The notes under the pieces were generated by a model that saw nothing but the letters and a program-made list of their open reading frames with translations, made no database searches and was not told the DNA's origin. Shown in pieces: positions 23,677 through 31,876 of a stretch of DNA of 33,771 nucleotides. The position numbers were made by a program, and so were the translations under genes. Every line of letters starts with the position of its first letter. The first letter of the stretch is position 1. Source of the DNA: an uncultured Bacteroidales bacterium (GTDB lineage Bacteria > Bacteroidota > Bacteroidia > Bacteroidales > Paludibacteraceae); NCBI GenBank assembly GCA_934692905.1, contig CAKUUM010000022.1, forward strand, positions 1 to 33,771. The letters are read 5' to 3'.

Positions 23677-23736
23677 TATAAAATATTCAAAGTAAGCAAA
23701 GAAACAGCGAGAATTGTTCGCTTTTTATTGTCTTTC

Positions 23737-25104
23737 CTATCGGATGCGCCGTTCAATAGCCGCTACGTCTTGACGCAGAACGGCATCATAACTCATCCAA
23801 TCGTCCATCGTGTTCAGCGAGTGCGCCACCGTAGCATGGTCACGACGCACACAAGCGCCAATCTCAGAAAGGGAACTGCCCATGTATTTCTTAAGCAGGT
23901 ACATCACGATATTCCGCGCACGGACGGCATCCCGCTGGCGTGTACGCGCCGTGATGGTCTGCTCGGAAACATTCAGTTGCTGGCACACGGCAGCGATGAT
24001 ATCCGATGACGCATACGCCTTGGGCTGCAACTCCACAAGACGGCTGACCACTTTCTCCGTCAGCGCCATATCCACAGGATTGTCAGTGAGCGTGGAATAT
24101 GCCATAAGGCTTGCCAATACGCCCTCAAGGTCGCGGACATTATCCGTGACGTGCGTGGCAATATAATCCACTATCTCATCGCTGAGTTTGATACCGTCTC
24201 GGTGCATGCGGAACATGAGAATATCGCGGCGCAACTGGTAGTCGGGGCGCGTGATTTCAGCCGACAATCCCCACTTGAAACGGGATAGCAAACGCTCCTG
24301 TACGCCGTGCAATTCCAGCGGGCTACGGTCAGAAGTCAATATGAGTTGCTTATGGCTCTGCTGCAGGTAGTTGAATATCTGGAAGAATGTATCTTGCGTG
24401 CCCTTCAAGTCCGCAAAATACTGGATATCATCCACAATGAGCACATCCACCGACTGGTAGAACATCAAGAAGTCCGGCACTTGGTTACGGCTGACAGCAT
24501 CTTGAAACTGCAATTTGAATGTATTGGCCGCCACATACAACACGTGCAGAGACGGATTGAGTTCACATACCTTGTTGCCTATCGCATTGGCGAGGTGCGT
24601 CTTCCCCACTCCGCTTCCGCCAAACAGAAAAAGGGGATTGAAGATGGTTTTTCCCGGTTGTTTGGCTATCTCCACGGCAGCAGCACGCGCCAGTTTATTA
24701 GGTTCACCCTTGATAAAATTCTCGAAAGTGTACTGCGTATTCAACTGGCTATCCCAGTGATTTGCAGGCTCATCAACGGAATTGGACGCAGGCATTTGCT
24801 GGCGTGTCGCCGCCACGCGCAGCGGTTCGCTTGGCACATCAATGGAACTGCCAGCCAACATAACGCGATATTCCAGCAATACTTTCGGACCGAAAACTCT
24901 GCGCAGCACACGCGAAAGCAAGTCCAAATAGTTTTCTTCGATGTAGTCCACAATGAACTGGCTTTTGACTTGCAGCACCAGCACATCATTCTCATACTGC
25001 AGTGCAAGCACAGGGGCGAACCATGTTTGGTACGCACTCTGCGATAAATTGTCACGCAAAATCTGCTGACATTCAGCCCACAATATGTTCACATCTTTAG
25101 CCAT
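23737..25104 (-). CDS. dnaA: Chromosomal replication initiator DnaA
   Basis: DnaA binds DnaA boxes at oriC and melts the origin. The 455-residue protein has domain I (about 1-85, LWAECQQILRDNLSQSAYQTWF), a short linker, the AAA+ core with Walker A GGSGVGKT (162-169) and Walker B VLIVDDIQ, and the C-terminal DNA-binding domain with the signature RRDHATVAHSLNTM near the end. The open frame begins at 25167, but the N-terminus MAKDVNILW and the promoter at 25164-25172 favour the ATG at 25104. It has its own promoter and no neighbouring dnaN, the usual arrangement in this phylum. Confidence 0.97.
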   Translation of the reverse strand: MAKDVNILWAECQQILRDNLSQSAYQTWFAPVLALQYENDVLVLQVKSQFIVDYIEENYLDLLSRVLRRVFGPKVLLEYRVMLAGSSIDVPSEPLRVAATRQQMPASNSVDEPANHWDSQLNTQYTFENFIKGEPNKLARAAAVEIAKQPGKTIFNPLFLFGGSGVGKTHLANAIGNKVCELNPSLHVLYVAANTFKLQFQDAVSRNQVPDFLMFYQSVDVLIVDDIQYFADLKGTQDTFFQIFNYLQQSHKQLILTSDRSPLELHGVQERLLSRFKWGLSAEITRPDYQLRRDILMFRMHRDGIKLSDEIVDYIATHVTDNVRDLEGVLASLMAYSTLTDNPVDMALTEKVVSRLVELQPKAYASSDIIAAVCQQLNVSEQTITARTRQRDAVRARNIVMYLLKKYMGSSLSEIGACVRRDHATVAHSLNTMDDWMSYDAVLRQDVAAIERRIR

Positions 25105-25163
25105 TATGGTAATAACCTCGTCAGAAAGGGCGCATAACCTCATTATTTTTGACGAAAGCGAGT

Positions 25164-25172
25164 GCAAAGGTA
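25164..25172 (-). promoter_or_regulatory. dnaA promoter
   Basis: The top strand reads GCAAAGGTA, or TACCTTTGC on the bottom strand. It gives a leader of about 50 nt before the ATG at 25104. Confidence 0.7.
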
Positions 25173-25356
25173 CTGCTATTTTTTCAGTTGAGCAAATGAC
25201 GTTTCCTGCCTATTTCCATTGTTGTCTCTATTATGGTATTTTTCAGTCAGTTACGTATAAATAACTGACTATGAATAACTTTTGCTACTTATCAACAGAT
25301 AACAGACTGAAACTCATAACCCATACACATATCCGTTCCACATAGTATTGTTTCAC
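25173..25356. other. AT-rich region upstream of dnaA with inverted repeat and a DnaA-box-like site
   Basis: No gene is present. AGTCAGTTA (25245-25253) and TAACTGACT (25262-25270) form a perfect 9-bp inverted repeat around an 8-bp AT-rich spacer. TTATCAACA at 25289-25297 differs from the DnaA box TTATCCACA by one base. This could be part of an origin or a dnaA autoregulatory site, but one near-match box is too little to call oriC. Confidence 0.35.
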
Positions 25357-25401
25357 AAAAAATCCCTAACCGTGCGAATAGCAACAAGTTAGGGATTTTT
25401 T
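25357..25401. terminator. Terminator of the amidase-MCE unit, possibly bidirectional
   Basis: AAAAAATCCCTAAC (25357-25370) and GTTAGGGATTTTTT (25388-25401) form a perfect 14-bp stem with A and T tracts on both sides. It lies 32 bp beyond the MCE stop on the bottom strand and isolates dnaA from that unit. Confidence 0.85.
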
Positions 25402-25432
25402 TATCGGTTTGCCTAATTAGACTCTCAGAAAA

Positions 25433-26341
25433 TTAGTCTTTCTTTGGTATCCGTTTTTTAATACATGGGTGGGCTTTCACTGACATCACAACAGTATCAA
25501 CATTAAGCACGGCATTATCCAGGTCGCGGAGGGCACCATTGAGGTTGTCATAAAGGGCTTTATCATTGAGCAATGCCCCCAGAGTGCCGGAATCTGTAGT
25601 CAAGACATGATTGACGGAAGTGATGGCGTCATCCAGTTTTTGGAGCGTATTCTGCAATTCTGCAGCACGCACGTTGGCCACTACTGTTTGCAAATCAGAC
25701 ATAGTGGTATCCACCTTACTAATGATGTCCGGCAACTTGTCATGAGTCAATGCACGAATATCGCGGCTGCTGACAGTGAGGTCTTTCGAAATTCGCTCAA
25801 TGTTTTGCAACGTAGCACGCAAATTGCCATCCGACATCTCATCATTAAGCGAAGCCACCAACGTATTTGCCTCTTGCATTAGGCTGTCTATATGTGCCAG
25901 CAACCCGTTTTGCAGACCGTCCAACAAACCGGGAACAACCACCGTCGGCAATGTATCGCCGCGGTGGTATGTCTCGCCGCTCACCACAGCGGACTCTTGC
26001 GGCACAATCAATTCAATTGCCATGCCTCCCAACAGACCATCTGCCACCAACGCCATTTCAGTACCTTTAGGTAACTCTATCCCCTTGTCAATAGATACCG
26101 CCACCAGAAACGACATATCGCGTGTGAAATCATATTGAATACTCTCCACCAAACCCACCTTATAACCGCGTATATACACGGGTGCCTGCTCCGTCAGACC
26201 GTTAACTCGCTCATACTGACCCATATAACAGCGAGTCGGCGAGAATATATTCACCCCTTTCAGGAAGTTGAACCCGAAATACAAAATGCCTGCACAAATC
26301 ACAGCAAGCACGCCTACTTTCACTTCTCTTGCGTGTTTCAT
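25433..26341 (-). CDS. MlaD/MCE-family lipid transport protein
   Basis: The 302-residue protein has one N-terminal membrane helix (about 8-28), then an MCE domain (about 38-115; GQYERVNGLTEQAPVYIRGY and GLLGGMAIELIVP are typical), then a long helical tail with heptad-like spacing. MCE proteins of the MlaD type form periplasmic rings that carry phospholipids between inner and outer membranes. Its start overlaps the amidase stop (ATGA), so the two are translationally coupled. The usual MlaE/MlaF partners are not in the window. Basic motif KKRIPKKD ends the protein. Confidence 0.9.
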   Translation of the reverse strand: MKHAREVKVGVLAVICAGILYFGFNFLKGVNIFSPTRCYMGQYERVNGLTEQAPVYIRGYKVGLVESIQYDFTRDMSFLVAVSIDKGIELPKGTEMALVADGLLGGMAIELIVPQESAVVSGETYHRGDTLPTVVVPGLLDGLQNGLLAHIDSLMQEANTLVASLNDEMSDGNLRATLQNIERISKDLTVSSRDIRALTHDKLPDIISKVDTTMSDLQTVVANVRAAELQNTLQKLDDAITSVNHVLTTDSGTLGALLNDKALYDNLNGALRDLDNAVLNVDTVVMSVKAHPCIKKRIPKKD

Positions 26342-27090
26342 TTTTTGTAATACTGTTGAAAGGCATTGAAAATGCCGTTAACTATATCCGTTTTGCCGGC
26401 GTCACTTGCCAGCCATTTTTCTTCGTCTGCATTGCTGATAAATCCCATTTCCACCAATACGCTCGGGCACGCGGATTTGAGCAACACCCAGAAAGCAGCC
26501 TGACGAACACCTCTGTCTGCACGTTGCAGCGTGCCCACAAACTGTTTTTGCACCAACTCTGCAAACGACAGGCTATTATCCATATATTGGTTCTGCATCA
26601 GTTCAAAGATGATATAACTCTCTATCGAATTCGGGTCAAACCCCTGATACACAGTTTGATCCTCCTCCATTTTCATCACAGCATTCTCACGCATTGCCAC
26701 ATCCAAATTGTCATCCATTCTGTCCGTGCCGAGGATAAACGTCTCCGCTCCGCAAGCATTCCGGTTCTCGGCAGAATTGGTATGAATACAGATAAATAGG
26801 TCTGCGTGATTTTTATTTACAATGTCTGCACGCGATTGCAACGGCAAAAACACATCCGTAGTACGCGTCATCACCACTTTCACATCTGGGTATTGCTCTT
26901 CTATCTTCGCCGCAAGGCGTTTAGACACCTCCAGATTAAGGTCTTTCTCCTGCACGCCCTTCTTTCCAATCGCCCCTGCATCATGCCCACCGTGTCCGGC
27001 ATCTATCACCACGGTAAAAGACATCATTATCAATGCCATACACACCAGCGATATACTGCCGCATATATTTCTTAATCTGCTCATCTGCAT
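26338..27090 (-). CDS. N-acetylmuramoyl-L-alanine amidase (Amidase_3)
   Basis: This exported zinc amidase cleaves the bond between N-acetylmuramic acid and L-Ala in peptidoglycan, needed for daughter-cell separation. The 250-residue protein begins with a hydrophobic signal (about 8-25), followed at once by the domain. Zinc ligands are His33 (DAGHGG), Glu48 (KGVQEKD) and His103 (CIHTNS), and Glu214 in VEMGFIS is the catalytic Glu. No LysM or AMIN domain is present. An alternative ATG lies two codons downstream. The gene is the first of a two-gene unit with the MCE protein and has its own promoter. Confidence 0.93.
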   Translation of the reverse strand: MQMSRLRNICGSISLVCMALIMMSFTVVIDAGHGGHDAGAIGKKGVQEKDLNLEVSKRLAAKIEEQYPDVKVVMTRTTDVFLPLQSRADIVNKNHADLFICIHTNSAENRNACGAETFILGTDRMDDNLDVAMRENAVMKMEEDQTVYQGFDPNSIESYIIFELMQNQYMDNSLSFAELVQKQFVGTLQRADRGVRQAAFWVLLKSACPSVLVEMGFISNADEEKWLASDAGKTDIVNGIFNAFQQYYKK

Positions 27091-27114
27091 ATATTCATTC
27101 CTATCGATTATCCC

Positions 27115-27123
27115 GCAAAGTTA
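27115..27123 (-). promoter_or_regulatory. Promoter of the amidase-MCE unit
   Basis: The top strand reads GCAAAGTTA, or TAACTTTGC on the bottom strand, 25 bp upstream of the amidase ATG. Confidence 0.7.
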
Positions 27124-27171
27124 CAACTTTTTTTCTATACGCACAAACATATTTTTTGTCCGTAATGGAAA

Positions 27172-27636
27172 TCAGTCTTTTTTGTTTATCTTGTCGTAAG
27201 CCGATTGCCGCGTAGGGTCAATATCCACCAATGTCTCATACACGCTTTTCTTTTCTGCATCCGTGCCGCCTTGAAATATATTGATAAGTTCATCGGACTT
27301 GGCATCCAAAAACGCATTCACTACATACGTGGCAGGACGTGAGCGGTTAGCCTCTTTTAGTGTCGTGATGCCACTTGCTATGCGGGCTCGCCCGTTTGCC
27401 ACATTGGCTGACATTTCATCTAACCCCAAACGATGATATTCATAATAGTATTCGCGGTATTTCTTAAATGCCTCGTCCATCAGGTTGTTTATCAATGCAT
27501 AACGATTGCGATTGCTTTCAAACGCTTTCCAACCCACCACCTCCGTTGTTTCCAGTGATGCGGACTGTGCGGATGTGGCTATGTCCTCGCAGGCTTGGAA
27601 AAAAGGAGTCCCGCCCAATCGCGAAAAAGAGTCCAT
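27172..27636 (-). CDS. DUF4835 protein, C-terminal part after a frameshift
   Basis: This 154-residue frame has no signal peptide and begins MDSFSRLGGTPFF, which is the interior sequence that follows YLIxGMD in whole DUF4835 proteins as I recall them. The expected downstream features are there too (VGWKAFESNRNR, YHRLGLDEMSANVANGR). The preceding frame stops at 27638-27640, one base before this ATG. One extra base near 27640 would explain both halves. If the shift is real, a coupled restart at the ATG (TGACATG) could make the fragment, but it would lack export. Function of the family is unknown. Confidence 0.75.
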   Translation of the reverse strand: MDSFSRLGGTPFFQACEDIATSAQSASLETTEVVGWKAFESNRNRYALINNLMDEAFKKYREYYYEYHRLGLDEMSANVANGRARIASGITTLKEANRSRPATYVVNAFLDAKSDELINIFQGGTDAEKKSVYETLVDIDPTRQSAYDKINKKD

Positions 27637-27637
27637 G

Positions 27638-28078
27638 TCATAATATCAGGTAGCAATAGTATGCCAGCAGTGCCGTCAGGTTGGTTGTGAACACTGCCTG
27701 CTGAAAATCAAGGCGATCCGACTCTTGATAAGCAAAGTTAAAGTTATTATCCTTGATATTCAGCAGTGGTGTTGTATAACTGCTGCCATATACAGGGCGC
27801 CGGCTTTGGCACGTCAATTCACCTATAATTATATTGTCTTGCACCGCCGATACCACCAGCATCATACTACACTCTATCCTCTCCTTGTCTTGAAATGTCA
27901 GATTTGTCCATTTGGTATTGTTCACAAACTCCTCCATGGATTGTTGGAGTGTCGTAAACATCGACTTATTACTCCCCTGAACTTTGTCCGAATTGACGGT
28001 TATAGTACATTTCAGTTCCTGTGCAGCCGCCATACCGCACAAAGCCAATACAGGAATCAACAGAGATACACGCTTCAT
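27638..28078 (-). CDS. DUF4835 protein, N-terminal part, ends at a frameshift
   Basis: The 146-residue frame carries a signal peptide (MKRVSLLIPVLALCGMAAAQ) and the N-terminal DUF4835 pattern: ELKCTITVNSDKVQGSNKSMF, RPVYGSSYTTPLLN and LTALLAYYCYLI. Full members are about 300 residues, so this is half of one, with the other half in the next frame (27172-27636). The shift point is in the sequence around 27638-27645; removing one base would give a continuous YLI-x-x-MDSFSR. The start overlaps the DUF4831 stop (ATGA). The family is a secreted Bacteroidales protein of unknown role, often found beside DUF4831. Confidence 0.8.
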   Translation of the reverse strand: MKRVSLLIPVLALCGMAAAQELKCTITVNSDKVQGSNKSMFTTLQQSMEEFVNNTKWTNLTFQDKERIECSMMLVVSAVQDNIIIGELTCQSRRPVYGSSYTTPLLNIKDNNFNFAYQESDRLDFQQAVFTTNLTALLAYYCYLIL

Positions 28079-29133
28079 TTCTGTATGGATGAGATGTTTC
28101 CTGTTTTTGTATTGAAATAGATATGGGGTACCTGTGTTGCAGTAAACATATCCAACGCCAAAGGAATTGCCACTCCGTACTGCGCCACGGGGAATGTATC
28201 TTCACTCTTGATAGCACCGTAACCCACTTTCACAGAGGCACTTCCGGGCAAATTATAGTAAATCTGCGATGGCAGTGATTTACTATTCTTTTTGCCCTCG
28301 CCCGCAGGAGCCGGTACCTGCTTCTGCCCAATAATGGTCAGCGACACAGGCTCTCCGCTCAAATCATCTGCAGCCACCACACCCACATAACGCGAGAAAC
28401 GGCATACAATCTCGTCACGCGTATCTTCACGTGGAGTATAGTAGATGGTCTTGCTGTGGTGTTGAATCATCTTGTTGCCCACAAACAGAGCCGTCAATTG
28501 TTGTTCGCGCTGGTCTAATTCGCTCATTACCAACTGCATCGCCTGTCCGTCTGCAGGGGCATGCTCCACATCTCCCGACAGCAGGTTCAGCCGCGTCTCA
28601 CGCAGATGATAAATCTGTTTTGCAGCCCCCTCTGCCATTTTCGCCGTTGAGTTTGCCAACATCTGCTCCTCCAACAGCGGCATGGATTGCGGAGTCACCA
28701 CCTCGCGTGCCAGCATTGGGTGATAAGGATAGGGCACCGGCATCTGTGGGGGGACATTGTAACCATACAATATGCCGTCATCAGTCAAAGCCAGCAACTG
28801 TGATTCCACACCGCGCTGTGCCACCACTTTGTAGGCACGTTGTGTATCCGCAATCGTGTGCGTACCAATCGTGATATTTGTTATCTGATACAAGGTCTGT
28901 GACTCAGTAATCACGTCCTTCGAGCCCAGGAAACGCTCTGCATATTGATAGAACACACCGGGCTGCATATCTGTCTCGTCATATTCTATGGTAATAGCAA
29001 TCTGCGTCAGCGGCATATAGTAAACTATTGCCAATTCATTTTCCTGTACTAATGAAGACGTTTGTGCCTGTGCGAACATAGTGCACACAACGCACACAAA
29101 CATTGTCGCAAACTTTTTTCCCGCTCTCATCAT
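28075..29133 (-). CDS. DUF4831 family secreted protein
   Basis: A signal peptide (about residues 1-23, ending in AQAQ) leads into a 352-residue protein matching the DUF4831 family as I know it: ENELAIVYYMPLTQIAITIEY, the segment QYAERFLGSKDVI, GILYGYNVP, and KTIYYTPREDTRDEIVCRFSRYVGVV. Members are found across Bacteroidales, are exported, and have no assigned function. It overlaps the DUF4835 start by 4 bp and follows aroE by 19 bp, so it lies within the leftward unit from the hemerythrin regulator. Confidence 0.85.
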   Translation of the reverse strand: MMRAGKKFATMFVCVVCTMFAQAQTSSLVQENELAIVYYMPLTQIAITIEYDETDMQPGVFYQYAERFLGSKDVITESQTLYQITNITIGTHTIADTQRAYKVVAQRGVESQLLALTDDGILYGYNVPPQMPVPYPYHPMLAREVVTPQSMPLLEEQMLANSTAKMAEGAAKQIYHLRETRLNLLSGDVEHAPADGQAMQLVMSELDQREQQLTALFVGNKMIQHHSKTIYYTPREDTRDEIVCRFSRYVGVVAADDLSGEPVSLTIIGQKQVPAPAGEGKKNSKSLPSQIYYNLPGSASVKVGYGAIKSEDTFPVAQYGVAIPLALDMFTATQVPHIYFNTKTGNISSIQK

Positions 29134-29152
29134 ATTTAATGTTTATTTGGTT

Positions 29153-29863
29153 TCACAATTCATTCCATATCTTCCATGCAGCCTCTGCCTGTCGGTGCAG
29201 CATTTCCAGACCGTTCTTGGTGCGCGCCCCGCGCATTTTTCCTTGCCATAGGAACAAAGTCTGCTCGGGATTATACACGCAATCATATAGCAGATGTCGG
29301 CTTCCTATCCGATTATAAGGCAAATCCGGACAAGTATCTACATTCGGATACATCCCCAATGGCGTACAATTCACCACCACCGTGCATCTGACCAACATCT
29401 CCTCGTCAATATCCCCGTATGCTACTGCCCCATTCTGAGTATGCCGGCTCACCAATATATAGTCCAGCCCTAACTCATGCAATCCGTATTGTACAGCCTT
29501 GCTCACGCCACCGGTTCCCAACACGAGTGCATGCTTGTCCGCTTCTCGCAACAATGGTCGGATACTATCTGCAAACCCAGCCCAATCGGTATTATATCCC
29601 CGTCTGCCATGCACCACATTCACCGCTCCGATTGCCTGTGCAGTCTTATCCATACTTGTCAAATAAGGTATAACTGCCTGTTTGTAAGGCAATGTGACAT
29701 TAAATCCGTCCAAACTCTCCATCAACGCATCCGCATCACGTATATCCGCTATCGGCAGCAACCGATAATCGGCATCTATGCCCTCGCGCCGGAATTTTCC
29801 CGTAAAGTATTGCGCCGAAAAGGAATGTTCCAACGGGTTTCCGATGATTCCAAAATGCCTCAT
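29153..29863 (-). CDS. aroE: Shikimate dehydrogenase
   Basis: AroE reduces 3-dehydroshikimate to shikimate with NADPH in aromatic amino acid synthesis. The 236-residue protein has the substrate-site residues Ser14 and Ser16 (HSFSAQ), the catalytic Lys61 (NVTLPYKQ), Asn82 and Asp93 (YNTDWAGF), and the nucleotide loop GTGG (116-119). It is shorter than the E. coli enzyme (272 residues), which is usual for the compact form in this phylum. Its ATG overlaps the tilS stop, indicating translational coupling. Confidence 0.95.
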   Translation of the reverse strand: MRHFGIIGNPLEHSFSAQYFTGKFRREGIDADYRLLPIADIRDADALMESLDGFNVTLPYKQAVIPYLTSMDKTAQAIGAVNVVHGRRGYNTDWAGFADSIRPLLREADKHALVLGTGGVSKAVQYGLHELGLDYILVSRHTQNGAVAYGDIDEEMLVRCTVVVNCTPLGMYPNVDTCPDLPYNRIGSRHLLYDCVYNPEQTLFLWQGKMRGARTKNGLEMLHRQAEAAWKIWNEL

Positions 29864-30756
29864 ACCTGTTCCCCTTTCTGCAGAGGTGTTATTTTCACTT
29901 GCCTATGTCGAATCTCTGCTTTGTGCGTGGGCGAGTAGAACACCTTGCCCCCTTCACCTCGCATCAATGCATCGTATATCTCGTCCGTCTGCGGATAGTG
30001 ATAGGGACGTAATTGCTCATACAATTCCACCCTACCCTTTGCTCGCGTCTCTTTCTTTTCCAGCCAGTCCACGTACCCCTGCATACTCTCCGCCGTCGCC
30101 GCAATATGTTCAATTTCTGCTTTGGAGCAATGTGACAACTGCTCGCGTATCGCGTTTCTGCGGATAGCCGTGTCTGCATTTGTCGAGTCTGTCACCCACT
30201 CCATTTGCCGGATATCACGCAGATAATGCTCTATGTAGTCACGTGTGGTACACAACAAGGGGCGAATCACTGGCACACTGTCCGCCGTCACAGGGTTATC
30301 GCTCTTCGGGCGCATACCGCACAGACCGCGAATCCCCGTACCGCGCAGTAGGTTCATCACCACGGTCTCCGCCTGGTCGTTTTGGTGATGCGCCACCGCT
30401 ATCGCCTTGCATTGTTGCCTTTTCGCCACTTCTGCAAACCAGCCGTATCTCAGTTCGCGCGCTGCCATTTCCATGCTCAGATGATTGTCTGCGGCGTATG
30501 CCTGTGTATCGAAGTGCGTTACTGCCACCGGCACATTCATCTTCGCAGCCAATGTGCGCACAAATGTCTCATCCCTGTTGCTTTCATCACCGCGCAGGTG
30601 GAAGTTACAATGTGCCGCCACGCACTCATACCCCCCGCGCACCAGCACATCCAACAGCGCCACACTGTCTGCACCCCCGCTCACGCACACCAACACGCGG
30701 TCGCCACGCTGTAGCAATTCATTGTAACGAATATATTTCTGTACCCTGCGCAGCAT
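29860..30756 (-). CDS. tilS: tRNA(Ile)-lysidine synthase, short form
   Basis: TilS attaches lysine to C34 of the CAU-anticodon tRNA-Ile, changing both its identity and its codon reading. The PP-loop motif SGGADS is at residues 26-31, followed by AHCNFHLRGDES and the HHQNDQAET signature, with RNAIR near residue 205. At 298 residues it lacks the extended C-terminal tRNA-binding domain of E. coli-type TilS (about 430), keeping only a short tail; this may be a genuine compact form like that of Aquifex, which is about 310. It is contiguous with the hemerythrin-LuxR gene (no gap) and overlaps aroE by 4 bp. Confidence 0.93.
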   Translation of the reverse strand: MLRRVQKYIRYNELLQRGDRVLVCVSGGADSVALLDVLVRGGYECVAAHCNFHLRGDESNRDETFVRTLAAKMNVPVAVTHFDTQAYAADNHLSMEMAARELRYGWFAEVAKRQQCKAIAVAHHQNDQAETVVMNLLRGTGIRGLCGMRPKSDNPVTADSVPVIRPLLCTTRDYIEHYLRDIRQMEWVTDSTNADTAIRRNAIREQLSHCSKAEIEHIAATAESMQGYVDWLEKKETRAKGRVELYEQLRPYHYPQTDEIYDALMRGEGGKVFYSPTHKAEIRHRQVKITPLQKGEQV

Positions 30757-31674
30757 CTACAGGCTGGACTCCAAATCGTTCAAATTCACTATCCCGTTTA
30801 CTATCGCGTATATCGTCAGTCCGGCAGTCGAGTGAATATTCAATTTCCGCACGATGTTCTTTCTGTGCGACATCACAGTGTGCGTTGACAGGCAAAGCAC
30901 ATCGGCTATCTCCTTGTTGCTCAATCCCTTCACCACTTGCACCAGCACCTCTTTCTCACGTGTTGACAGCCCTTCTCCGTCTGCCTCTTTGCTCATATTG
31001 TCCGACTGTTTCTGCTGTTGTGCACCTCTTGCCAATGCGGGAATCATTATCTCGTCTTCTATCGCGCAATGCAGTCCCAACTCGCTCTCAAAGTGGTAGA
31101 TGTCATGCAGTGCGGCGTACAGCAGACTGGTCTGCTCGCGCGACTTGTCATTCTCTGTCTTTGAATGGGGATAATACTTGATTATCAGGTTCTTCAACTC
31201 AATGGCTTTGGCGGTCACGTGCTGGTCGTCTGTGGCGTGGTGCTCAAACGAAAACTCATTCTCATGGCGGATATGTGCACGTATCTCCTGCACGTACTCG
31301 TCAAAAAAACGGATAATCAGCAGGGGTATCTGCGTATCCGCATCCGCCAGATTGATGGCCTCCAACAATTCTTGCCGGATGCGAGGCAATTGAAACTCAA
31401 GAAAATACGTATGTGCGTTCTCCAGGTACCTGCGCAATGTCGGTATGTCTATCGGGGCTTCGTTGTGGAAGTTCTCCTGTGTCGCGAAGTTCACCACGGC
31501 GAGCAGAGTCGTGCAATCCACACCATTCTCTTTGCACACCGTTTCTATGCTCTTGTCCCCCACCCCGAGCGGCAAGCCGAAACGGTTAATGAGTTGCAGC
31601 ACTTGGTTTTCGAAGCACTCATTATTCCCCGACGCGCCCATCAGGTCGCACATCTTGTCTGTTGGTCTGTACAT
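30757..31674 (-). CDS. Hemerythrin-domain LuxR-type regulator
   Basis: The 305-residue protein pairs a hemerythrin-like di-iron bundle (about residues 75-225) with a C-terminal LuxR helix-turn-helix (about 237-290: LSTREKEVLVQVVKGLSNKE, then STHTVMSHRKNIVRKL). Likely iron ligands lie in ENAHTYFLE, HIRHENEF, and HDIYHFESELGLHCAIEDE. It has no receiver domain, so a small molecule such as oxygen or nitric oxide probably acts directly on the di-iron site. Its gene is divergent from the GH3-like gene, sharing a 200-bp control region, and heads the leftward unit with tilS, aroE and the DUF pair. Confidence 0.88.
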   Translation of the reverse strand: MYRPTDKMCDLMGASGNNECFENQVLQLINRFGLPLGVGDKSIETVCKENGVDCTTLLAVVNFATQENFHNEAPIDIPTLRRYLENAHTYFLEFQLPRIRQELLEAINLADADTQIPLLIIRFFDEYVQEIRAHIRHENEFSFEHHATDDQHVTAKAIELKNLIIKYYPHSKTENDKSREQTSLLYAALHDIYHFESELGLHCAIEDEIMIPALARGAQQQKQSDNMSKEADGEGLSTREKEVLVQVVKGLSNKEIADVLCLSTHTVMSHRKNIVRKLNIHSTAGLTIYAIVNGIVNLNDLESSL

Positions 31675-31876
31675 TATCGTAATATAGTTTTCGGTTCATC
31701 ATTATCAAGCCCGCAAAGTTACTGCTTTTTGCGCATATATGCAAATCCGTTTTCACACCTTATTATATATGTAGTTTCCTCACCTGTTTTATGTCATATT
31801 TTTCGATTTTATAGTCTGATTTTCAGATTGCTTTTCTTTGGCACGGTTATTGTCGAACAGCCATTCGGAACATAAA
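31675..31876. promoter_or_regulatory. Divergent control region with promoter and small palindrome
   Basis: The leftward promoter is TAACTTTGC on the bottom strand (top-strand GCAAAGTTA at 31713-31721). A 13-bp palindrome, TCTGATTTTCAGA, lies at 31815-31827, about 50 bp before the GH3-like ATG, and could be an operator. No convincing -7 element for the rightward gene was found; TTTTCTTTG at 31832-31840 is a weak candidate. Confidence 0.5.

Noticed and set aside
25289..25297. Calling oriC upstream of dnaA
   Set aside because: Only one near-match DnaA box; not enough to place an origin.
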